This document shows positions 42,597 through 49,420 of a stretch of DNA of 64,000 nucleotides, piece after piece. The notes under the pieces are model-generated. The model worked only from the letters and a program-made list of their open reading frames with translations, searched no databases and was not told the origin of the DNA. The DNA is from Alloalcanivorax marinus (GTDB taxonomy: Bacteria > Pseudomonadota > Gammaproteobacteria > Pseudomonadales > Alcanivoracaceae), in assembly GCF_016785095.1 (NCBI RefSeq), contig NZ_JAEKJB010000010.1, forward strand, positions 62,001 through 126,000, written 5' to 3'. A program made the translations under genes and the position numbers. Within the stretch, counting starts at the first letter, position 1. Every line of letters starts with the position of its first letter.

Positions 42597-43100
42597 ATGC
42601 AACCCGATTCAAAGTACTTCACGATTTTCAAGGTGCTGATCTGGCTGACCCTGGCCGGCTGTACCCTGCATTTCTTTGACAACGTGGTGTTTTTCGATCA
42701 GTACCCGGAACCCGCCTGGCTGAACGCCCCCATTGTCGCCGCCCTGTGGATTCCGCTGGCCCTGGCCGCCTGGCGCGCCTCCAGCACGGTGTCCGGGGAT
42801 TACCCCGACCATGTCTACACGCTGATCCAGGGCTTCGTGGTCGGTAACTGGTTGTCCTTCGGCCACTACCTGTTCGCCAGCCCCGTCGATGTTCTCCCTC
42901 GCATCAACCTGATCATCGCCATCCAGGTCACGCTCGCCACTGTTCTCTTTTTCTACTCGCTGTGGATGCAGCTGCGCTTCCACCGGGAGTCCATGCCCTA
43001 CTTCACCAGAATCTGGGCCAAACTCATCGCCTTCTATGGCGTCACCATTTTCACTCTGGAATGGTTCTGGCCCTCCGACTTCCAGACCTGGTGGCTATAA
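42597..43100 (+). CDS. Four-helix membrane protein of unknown function
   Basis: A 167-residue protein with membrane segments at about 9-30, 42-60, 77-97 and 105-125, plus a hydrophobic C-terminal part (140-160). Aromatic residues are frequent (HFFDNVVFFDQYPEPAW). I do not recognise the family. It is the first gene downstream of two TetR operators and lies 37 bases upstream of a crotonase, so it is likely co-transcribed with it and derepressed by the same signal. Confidence 0.7.
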   Translation: MQPDSKYFTIFKVLIWLTLAGCTLHFFDNVVFFDQYPEPAWLNAPIVAALWIPLALAAWRASSTVSGDYPDHVYTLIQGFVVGNWLSFGHYLFASPVDVLPRINLIIAIQVTLATVLFFYSLWMQLRFHRESMPYFTRIWAKLIAFYGVTIFTLEWFWPSDFQTWWL

Positions 43101-43137
43101 GCCCGATCCTGTTTTCACACTCGAAAGGAAAGACCCC

Positions 43138-43956
43138 ATGACCAAGAACGCCGCTGATCACGACTTTCACACGCTCCGGCTCACCCGCCAGGGCGCCGTT
43201 GCCGTGGTTCTACTGGATCAACCGGAGCGCCTCAACGCGCTTTCACCATTGATGCTCAAGGAAATGCGCCAGGCGATCGGCTCGGTGGCCGAAGACGCCT
43301 CCTGCCGCGCCCTGGTACTCAGTGGCAATGGCCGCGGCTTTTGCGCCGGTGCCGATCTGGGCCATTTCAAGGGCACGGACAGCGCCGGCGAAGACGCCAC
43401 CGACCTGGGAACCGCCCTGCATCAGAGCTATCACCCCATCATTCGCCTGCTACGCGGCATGCCAAAACCCGTTATCGTCGCCGTCAACGGTGTTGCCGCC
43501 GGTGCCGGCTGCAACCTCGCCCTGGCCGGCGACATCGTCCTCGCCGCCCGATCCGCCACCTTTATCCAGGCATTCATCAAGCTCGGGCTGATCCCCGATG
43601 CCGGCGGCACCTGGACCGTACCGCGCCTGATCGGTCGCGCCAGGGCGTTACAGTGGATGATGAGTGGCGATGCCTTGAAAGCGGAGACCGCTCTGGATTG
43701 GGGCCTGATCAATGCCGTGCACGACAACGACCAGCTGATGGACAACGCCATGTCGCTGGCTTTTAAGATGGCGGCACAACCCACCCGTGCCTTGGCGGGC
43801 ATCAAGTCCTTGATCGACCGAAGCACGGAACAGGATCTGGAGGCACAGCTTCACGCCGAAGCGACGCTGCAAAGTGAGCTTGGACAGGGTCGGGACGCCC
43901 AGGAAGGCATCAACGCCTTTCTCGCCAAACGCGAGCCCGGATTCACTGGAGAGTAA
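43138..43956 (+). CDS. Enoyl-CoA hydratase/isomerase (PaaG-like crotonase)
   Basis: A 272-residue crotonase. The oxyanion-hole motifs are SGNGRGFCAGADLGHFKG and AVNGVAAGAGCNLALAGDIVLAA; then FIKLGLIPDAGGTWTVPRLIGRARAL is the helix-3 region. The Asp in PDAGGTW at the position of the second acid is the arrangement seen in PaaG (1,2-epoxyphenylacetyl-CoA isomerase) and related isomerases rather than classical hydratases. The ATG at 43138 has GAAAGGAAAG upstream. It is probably in an operon with the membrane protein before it. Confidence 0.9.
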   Translation: MTKNAADHDFHTLRLTRQGAVAVVLLDQPERLNALSPLMLKEMRQAIGSVAEDASCRALVLSGNGRGFCAGADLGHFKGTDSAGEDATDLGTALHQSYHPIIRLLRGMPKPVIVAVNGVAAGAGCNLALAGDIVLAARSATFIQAFIKLGLIPDAGGTWTVPRLIGRARALQWMMSGDALKAETALDWGLINAVHDNDQLMDNAMSLAFKMAAQPTRALAGIKSLIDRSTEQDLEAQLHAEATLQSELGQGRDAQEGINAFLAKREPGFTGE

Positions 43957-43998
43957 GGCGATGCCAATCCGGACGGGGCATCGGCTGAAGAAAGGGAA

Positions 43999-44083
43999 TG
44001 GTGCGCCAGGAGGGACTTGAACCCCCACACCTTGCGGCATCAGGACCTAAACCTGACGTGTCTACCAATTCCACCACTGGCGC
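43999..44083 (-). tRNA. tRNA-Leu(UAG)
   Basis: On the minus strand the gene begins GCGCCAGTGGTGGAATTGGT (acceptor and D-arm) and ends in GTTCAAGTCCCTCCTGGCGC-A-CCA. The 7-bp acceptor stem GCGCCAG/CTGGCGC is perfect. The anticodon stem TCAGG/CCTGA encloses the loop TTTAGGT, so the anticodon is TAG. An 85-nt length with a long variable arm (class II) and an encoded CCA fit tRNA-Leu. Confidence 0.95.
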
Positions 44084-44158
44084 AGGCCGGCCATTGTAGC
44101 AGCCGGCCGACGGAATACCACCGGAACGCTTTTGAAGCCGTTCTTACGGTGGGCGGCG

Positions 44159-45061
44159 TTATCGTTCCAGGCTGTCCAGGCGGTTGTTCACCTGCAGGCG
44201 GTACTGGTCGAAGGCGCGGATGGCGTCCTCGATTTCGGAGAGGCGCTGGTCGAGCTGGGCGGCGGCGCTCTGGTTGTTTTTCAGGCTGGCGATGGCCTGC
44301 TTCTGGGTCTGGTTTTGTTGCTCGAGCTGCTTGACGGTGTCGACCACCACATCGACCTGGGTTTCCACCTGGTTGATCTGGGTGCGCCACTGGTCGCTGC
44401 TGTCGTTGACCGCTTCGATGGCGCTGGCGACTTTCTTCTGCAGTTCGTCGATCTGGCCGCGCACCTGTTTGATGCTCTGATCGTAGCCACCGACGGTCTT
44501 CTTGAGATCAGCCAGGGCGTTCTGGTTGCTCTTGAGAGCTTTCTCCACGCTATCCAGGGTTTTCTGGTTTTCCTGGATCCATTCCTTGTTGCGTTTGTTG
44601 CTGACATCCCAGAGTTTGCGGATTTCGTCGCCGTTGGTGTCGATGGCCTTGCTATGCTCGCTGAGCGTGTCGCGCAGTTTGCCGGAGGATTGGTCCAGGG
44701 ATTCATCGGTGGCGGAAAGCCGTGCCTGGAGGTTTTCGAGTTGCTCGGAGGACATGCCCATGCGGGTTTCCATCTGCCCTTGCAGGCGGCTGATCTCGCG
44801 ATAGAAGTAAGTGCACGCTACCGCCAGCACCACGGCCAGCACCAGGGTCAGGAAGACCCAGCCGCCTCCACCGCCGCCCCGGCGTGGTTCCGGCTGGCGC
44901 GGCGCGGGCCGGCGACCGCCTTTGTCATTGCCATTGCCGCCACCGTTGCCACCTCCGCCGCTTTTTGGCGGGCGCGGTTGTTCGCCGGCGGGCCGGCGGC
45001 GGGGTTCGTCCACGGGGACGTCGTCGATATCACCCAGTTTGACGTCGCGCTCTCGGGTCAT
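44159..45061 (-). CDS. Single-pass membrane coiled-coil protein of unknown function
   Basis: A 300-residue protein. Residues 1-65 are charged, Pro/Gly/Arg-rich and disordered. One membrane helix at 68-87 (WVFLTLVLAVVLAVACTYFY) is followed by about 210 residues of heptad-like sequence rich in Gln, Leu, Lys and Glu, indicating a long periplasmic coiled coil. There is no enzymatic motif. Proteins of this shape often link the envelope to other complexes; the role here is unknown. It lies directly upstream of tRNA-Leu on the same strand, so read-through to the tRNA is possible. Confidence 0.7.
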   Translation of the reverse strand: MTRERDVKLGDIDDVPVDEPRRRPAGEQPRPPKSGGGGNGGGNGNDKGGRRPAPRQPEPRRGGGGGGWVFLTLVLAVVLAVACTYFYREISRLQGQMETRMGMSSEQLENLQARLSATDESLDQSSGKLRDTLSEHSKAIDTNGDEIRKLWDVSNKRNKEWIQENQKTLDSVEKALKSNQNALADLKKTVGGYDQSIKQVRGQIDELQKKVASAIEAVNDSSDQWRTQINQVETQVDVVVDTVKQLEQQNQTQKQAIASLKNNQSAAAQLDQRLSEIEDAIRAFDQYRLQVNNRLDSLER

Positions 45062-45428
45062 GGCGGATTCCTGTGTGATTGGATGAAAACACGCATCTTA
45101 CCTGTCCGCCGGAGTCGGCGCACGGCGGTGGGGCTTGGTGTGGGGAAAGCGGGGGAAAGTTCCACCCCAGCCGTCACGACCGTCCGGTCGACGAGATGTC
45201 AGGCGGCGGGGAGTAAAATAAGGATCGTTGATTGCGCCGGAACCTTCGGGCGCTTCCCAGCACCCGTTCCGGCGTCGAGAGCGGTTCGCAATCAAGGCGC
45301 GGCCTCGCCGGCGTAGCAGCGCTACGTCAAGAGGCCGCAACGCGGAGTGCGGGCCGCTCTCGACGCCCCGCAGGGCGGCCGCCAACGGCGGCCGCGGAAC
45401 GGGTGATGGGGAGTGTCCGGAAGTTCCT
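45062..45428. other. Gene-free 367-base interval
   Basis: Holds the 5' leader of the coiled-coil gene, the 145-base nested palindrome (45261-45405), and a 23-base gap to the sodB stop. No convincing coding frame was seen. GTGCGCACGCG-like GC-rich sequence continues up to 45260. Confidence 0.6.
45261..45405. repeat. 145-base nested palindromic element downstream of sodB
   Basis: Outer arms CACCCGTTCCG (45261-45271)/(45395-45405) and second arms GGCGTCGAGAGCGG (45271-45284)/(45354-45367) are perfect. Inside are GCGGCCTC (45299-45306)/GAGGCCGC (45331-45338) and CGTAGC (45312-45317)/GCTACG (45321-45326). A side hairpin uses two GCGGCCGC copies at 45375-45382 and 45388-45395. The whole could fold as a branched stem, either as a sodB terminator/3' UTR or as a dispersed element. 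Confidence 0.7.
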
Positions 45429-46013
45429 TTACCCGAAGTTCTTGGCGGCGAAGTCCCAGTTGATCAGGTTCCAGATGGATTCCAGATACTTGGGACGCGC
45501 ATTGCGGTAGTCGATGTAGTAGGCGTGTTCCCACACGTCCACGGTCAGCAGCGGGGTGTAGCCGTTGTCGTGGGCGATCGGGGTGTCGGCGTCGTCGGTG
45601 TTGACGATGTCCACGCCACCATCGGCGGTTTTCACCAGCCAGGTCCAGCCGGAGCCGAAGTTGCCGGCGGCCTTGGCGTTGAACTCTTCCTTGAATTTGT
45701 CGAAGGAACCGAACTTGGCGTTGATGGCGTCGGCCACGGCGCCGGACGGCTCGCCGCCGCCGTTGGGGCTGAGGCTGTTCCAGTAGAAGGTGTGGTTCCA
45801 CACCTGTGCCGCCTGATTGAACAGGCCGCCCTTGGCGCTTTTGATGATGTCTTCGAGGGATTTCCCTTCGTCATCCGTGCCCTTGATCATGTCGTTGAGC
45901 TTGGTGACGTAGGCGTTGTGGTGCTTGCCGTGGTGGTATTCGAGGGTCTCCGCGGAAATGTGCGGTTCGAGAGCGTCTTTCTCGTACGGAAGCGCCGGAA
46001 GTTCAAAAGCCAT
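45429..46013 (-). CDS. sodB: Iron superoxide dismutase
   Basis: A 194-residue enzyme converting superoxide to peroxide and oxygen. Metal ligands are His27 (EYHHGKHH), His74 (VWNHTFYW), Asp159 and His163 (DVWEHAYY). Gln70 in NQAAQVWN and the FYW context favour the Fe form over Mn. ATG at 46013 is chosen over one two codons upstream for better spacing from GGGG. A Fur-like site is present in the divergent upstream region (46148-46167). Confidence 0.95.
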   Translation of the reverse strand: MAFELPALPYEKDALEPHISAETLEYHHGKHHNAYVTKLNDMIKGTDDEGKSLEDIIKSAKGGLFNQAAQVWNHTFYWNSLSPNGGGEPSGAVADAINAKFGSFDKFKEEFNAKAAGNFGSGWTWLVKTADGGVDIVNTDDADTPIAHDNGYTPLLTVDVWEHAYYIDYRNARPKYLESIWNLINWDFAAKNFG

Positions 46014-46147
46014 AGTCATATCCCCTGACTGTTGGTCGAAAAACCATTCGGACTGTGAAATGTGGAAGCATCATAACAAGCGTCCGGGGGGTGAACCACT
46101 GAGTACACAGTGCTTCGCGGCCCGCGTTTTACCTTCTTTGACGCCTA

Positions 46148-46167
46148 TTTGAGAATGATTGCTTTTC
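46148..46167. promoter_or_regulatory. Fur-like site between sodB and thiolase
   Basis: TTTGAGAATGATTGCTTTTC contains the TGAGAATGATT half typical of Fur boxes. It is about 135 bases before sodB and about 125 before the thiolase start, so which gene it controls is unclear. Confidence 0.4.
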
Positions 46168-46243
46168 AAAAAAGTCCGAGTACGTATGCAAGGGGCACAT
46201 GGGGACGTTCCCTCGCTTCTCAAGTAGAATGACGCCGTTTTTT

Positions 46244-46261
46244 CGCGTGGAATTCCACGCG
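46244..46261. promoter_or_regulatory. Perfect 18-bp palindrome upstream of the thiolase gene
   Basis: CGCGTGGAATTCCACGCG, 29 bases before the thiolase ATG. A possible -10 element, TAGAAT, is at 46225-46230, which would place this palindrome just downstream of the transcription start, where a repressor would act. The regulator is unknown. Confidence 0.55.
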
Positions 46262-46290
46262 GGCCCAATTTGTTTTCCGGAGGTAACAGC

Positions 46291-47472
46291 ATGTCCAACG
46301 ACGCCATCGTGATCGTAAACGGTGCCCGCACCGCCATGGGAGGCTTCCAGGGTGCCCTGGCGCCGATGAGCGCACCGCAATTGGGAGCGGCCAGCATCCG
46401 TGAAGCGGTGGCCCGCGCCGGCCTCCAGGCCACCAACATCGAGGACGTGGTGATGGGCTGCGTGCTGCCCGCCGGTCTCAAGCAGGGCCCGGCCCGCCAG
46501 GCCATGCGCCTGGCCGGCCTGCCCGATGGCACCGGCGCCACCACCGTCAATAAACTGTGCGGCTCGGGCATGCGCGCCACCATGTTCTGTCACGACATGA
46601 TCAAGGCCGGCAGTCACGACATCGTGGTCAGCGGCGGCATGGAATCCATGAGCAATGCCCCCTACGTGCTGGACAAGGCCCGCGCCGGTTACCGCATGGG
46701 CCACGGTCAGGTGTTCGACCATATGTTCCTGGATGGTCTGGAAGACGCCGAAACCGGTCGCCTGATGGGCGCCTTCGCCCAGGACGTGGCGGACCAGCGC
46801 GGCATCACTCGCGAGCAGATGGACGACTTCGCCATTGAGTCCCTGAAGCGGGCCCAGGCGGCCATCGCCAATGGCTGGTTCGCCGACGAGATCGTGCCGG
46901 TGACGGTGACCACCCGCAAAGGCGAAATCGTGGTGGACACCGACGAACAACCGGGCAACGCCAACATCGATAAGATCCCGGGCCTGAAGCCGGCGTTCAA
47001 GAAGGACGGCTCCGTTACCGCCGCCAACGCCAGCTCGATTTCCGATGGCGCCTCGGCGCTGGTGCTGGCCCGGGAAAGCGTGGCCGAACAGCGCGGCCTG
47101 CAACCGCTGGCGCGGATGCTCGGCCACGCCACCAACAGCCGCCATCCCAGCGAGTTCACCGTGGCCCCCATCGGCGCCACCGAGAAACTGCTCAAGAAAG
47201 TGGGCTGGAGCGTGGACGACGTGGATCTGTTCGAGATCAACGAGGCGTTCGCCATGGTGGCGATGATGCCGATGCTGGATCTGGGCATTCCCCACGAGAA
47301 ACTCAACATCCATGGCGGCGCCTGTGCCCTGGGTCATCCGATTGGCTCCACCGGTTCGCGCATCATTCTGACGCTGATCCACGCGCTCAAGCGCACCGGC
47401 GGCAAGCGCGGCGTGGCGAGCCTGTGCATCGGTGGCGGCGAGGCCACGGCGGTGGCGGTGGAAATCATCTGA
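46291..47472 (+). CDS. Acetyl-CoA C-acyltransferase (thiolase II family)
   Basis: A 393-residue thiolase. Catalytic Cys90 is in NKLCGSGMRATMF, His349 in GHPIGSTG, and Cys379 in SLCIGGGEA. The order and length match acetyl-CoA acetyltransferase (AtoB/PhaA-like). It either condenses two acetyl-CoA to acetoacetyl-CoA or cleaves 3-ketoacyl-CoA. ATG at 46291 is preceded by CCGGAGGTAAC. A separate gene, fabY, follows 114 bases later. Long-chain FadA is less likely because no fadB is adjacent. Confidence 0.92.
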   Translation: MSNDAIVIVNGARTAMGGFQGALAPMSAPQLGAASIREAVARAGLQATNIEDVVMGCVLPAGLKQGPARQAMRLAGLPDGTGATTVNKLCGSGMRATMFCHDMIKAGSHDIVVSGGMESMSNAPYVLDKARAGYRMGHGQVFDHMFLDGLEDAETGRLMGAFAQDVADQRGITREQMDDFAIESLKRAQAAIANGWFADEIVPVTVTTRKGEIVVDTDEQPGNANIDKIPGLKPAFKKDGSVTAANASSISDGASALVLARESVAEQRGLQPLARMLGHATNSRHPSEFTVAPIGATEKLLKKVGWSVDDVDLFEINEAFAMVAMMPMLDLGIPHEKLNIHGGACALGHPIGSTGSRIILTLIHALKRTGGKRGVASLCIGGGEATAVAVEII

Positions 47473-47556
47473 GCGGCGGGTGGCGGCGGCCGTAATATCC
47501 GGTTGCAACATCAACCCCTCTGACCAATACGCAAAGCCAGCGTGGACGCCTAGAAT

Positions 47557-47570
47557 TGACCGTTCAGTCA
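47557..47570. promoter_or_regulatory. Possible TetR-type operator before fabY
   Basis: TGACCGTTCAGTCA: the outer TGAC/GTCA arms are perfect and the centre is partly symmetric. It lies 17 bases before the fabY start. Sites of this form are common for TetR repressors of fatty-acid genes, but no regulator gene is nearby. Confidence 0.35.
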
Positions 47571-47586
47571 CATTCTGGGGAGTTCT

Positions 47587-49389
47587 ATGTCCGCCCTGCC
47601 CGTCATTACCGCCATGGGTGGCATCAATGCCGCCGGCCGTACTTCCATGCACCACGGTTTCCGTCGCCTGGTGTTCGATGCCCTGGATTCGGCCCGGCAG
47701 GAGAGCACCCTGGGCGCCCTGGCGGCGCTGACCGGTGCCTCCGGGCGGCAGGCGCTGCTCGACGGCACGCTGATCCGTGGCCTGCCCGAGGACCGGCGCC
47801 TGAACCTGGCGGTGAACGGCCATAGCGATGGGCCGGTGACCCTTGAGATGCGCAACCTGGATCTGCCGGACCCGCTGCCCGCCGGCTGGCGGGTGGAAGC
47901 AATCAACCGCCAGCGTAGCCGGGTCACGGTGCCCGCCGGCGCTGATTTGCGTGTGCCCACCCCCATCGCTCGCCGGGTGAGCGCCGCCGGCCAGTTGCCG
48001 GACGGTTTCGACCCGAGTGCCCTGTATGCGTCGCGCAACCATCCCCGGGCTCTGCAGATGGCCATCTATGGCGTCAGCGATGCCTTCGGCATGCTCGGCA
48101 TTCCCTGGGAGCAGTTGCGCGGTCGGCTGGCGCCGGACCAGGTGGCGGTGTTCGCCTCCAACGCCATGGCCCAGCTCGACGATCAGGGCCTGGGTGGCAT
48201 GATGCGCGCCCCCGCCCTGGGCCAGCGCACCACCTCCAAGCAATGCCCGTTGGGCCTCGGCGAGATGACCGCGGACTTCATCAACGCCTATGTGCTACGC
48301 AGCGCCGGCGGCACCGGCGGCCTGCTGGGCGCCTGCGCCACCTTCCTCTATAACCTGGAGCGCGCGGTGCACGCGATCCGCGCCGGTCGCGCGCGGCTGG
48401 TGGTGGTCGGCACCAGCGAGGCGCCGCTGGTGCCGGAGGTGATGGAAGGCTACCGGGCCATGGGCGCCCTGGCCGAGGACGAGGCCCTGGCGGCATTGGA
48501 CGGCGCCGCCACCGCGGACCTGCGCCGGGCCTGTCGGCCGTTCGGCGCCAACTGCGGCTTCACCATGGCGGAATCCGCCCAGTTCGCGGTGCTGATGGAC
48601 GATGAACTGGCCCTGGAGCTGGGCGCCGACATCCTGGGCGCCGTGCCGGACGTGTTCGTGCACGCCGATGGCGCCAAGAAATCCATTTCCTCCCCGGGCA
48701 TCGGCAACTATCTGACCCTGGGCCGTGGCGCTCACCTGGTCCGCCAGTTGCTGGGCGAGGACGGCCTGCGCCAGGGCACCCTGGTGCACGCCCATGGCAC
48801 CGGCACGCCGCAGAACCGGATTACCGAATCCCACGTCATCAACCAGGTGGCGGAGGCGTTCGGCATCCGCGATTGGCCGGTGGCGGCGATCAAGGCCTAT
48901 GTGGGGCATTCCCTGGGCAGCGCCGGCGGCGACCAGCTGGCCGCCAGCCTGGGTACCTTCAACGATGGCATCCTGCCGGGCATCGCCACCGTGGACCGCT
49001 TCGCCGATGACCTTCACGCCGACCGGCTGTCGCTGTCGATCACCCATCAGGAACGACGCCCCTCGGCGGCACTGCTCAACTCCAAGGGCTTCGGCGGTAA
49101 TAACGCCACCGCCGTGGTGTTGTCGCCGGACAGTGCCACCGAGCTGCTGCGCCGACGCCACGGCAAAGCGGCGCTGGACGGCTGGCGCGACCGGGTGGCC
49201 GCCACCCGGGACGCCGCCGCCGACTACGACCGCCGTGCCCTGGCCGGCCAGGTGGTGCCGGAATACCATTTCAACGACGGCGTTCTGAACGGCGACGACC
49301 TGACCGTCACCGACAAGGACATTCGCCTGCCGGGCTGGGACCAGCCGCTGACGTTCCAGGACGACCGCGGCTTCGACGAGTACCGTTGA
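47587..49389 (+). CDS. fabY: Beta-ketoacyl synthase, FabY family (fatty-acid initiation)
   Basis: A 600-residue condensing enzyme, longer than FabB/FabF (about 410). The catalytic triad is Cys250 (LLGACATFLYN), His403 (HAHGTGTPQN) and His441 (YVGHSLGSAGGDQ), with an N-terminal extension of about 130 residues. This matches Pseudomonas FabY (PA5174), which condenses acetyl-CoA with malonyl-ACP to start fatty-acid synthesis in place of FabH (family knowledge). The ATG at 47587 has GGGGAG upstream. Membership in the FabY group rather than other long KS proteins is likely but not proven. Confidence 0.8.
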   Translation: MSALPVITAMGGINAAGRTSMHHGFRRLVFDALDSARQESTLGALAALTGASGRQALLDGTLIRGLPEDRRLNLAVNGHSDGPVTLEMRNLDLPDPLPAGWRVEAINRQRSRVTVPAGADLRVPTPIARRVSAAGQLPDGFDPSALYASRNHPRALQMAIYGVSDAFGMLGIPWEQLRGRLAPDQVAVFASNAMAQLDDQGLGGMMRAPALGQRTTSKQCPLGLGEMTADFINAYVLRSAGGTGGLLGACATFLYNLERAVHAIRAGRARLVVVGTSEAPLVPEVMEGYRAMGALAEDEALAALDGAATADLRRACRPFGANCGFTMAESAQFAVLMDDELALELGADILGAVPDVFVHADGAKKSISSPGIGNYLTLGRGAHLVRQLLGEDGLRQGTLVHAHGTGTPQNRITESHVINQVAEAFGIRDWPVAAIKAYVGHSLGSAGGDQLAASLGTFNDGILPGIATVDRFADDLHADRLSLSITHQERRPSAALLNSKGFGGNNATAVVLSPDSATELLRRRHGKAALDGWRDRVAATRDAAADYDRRALAGQVVPEYHFNDGVLNGDDLTVTDKDIRLPGWDQPLTFQDDRGFDEYR

Positions 49390-49411
49390 ATCGCGGTCGG
49401 ACGACCGCGAT
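49390..49411. terminator. 10-bp hairpin between convergent fabY and DUF6351-like genes
   Basis: ATCGCGGTCG, loop GA, CGACCGCGAT, directly after the fabY stop and 10 bases before the opposing stop. Perfect stem without a T-run; probably a shared terminator. Confidence 0.55.
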
Positions 49412-49420
49412 ACGCCATGA

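Noticed and set aside
45312..45326. CGTAGC-AGC-GCTACG as an integron attC core
   Set aside because: It is the tip of a fully nested palindrome, without the R/L box layout or an adjacent cassette gene.
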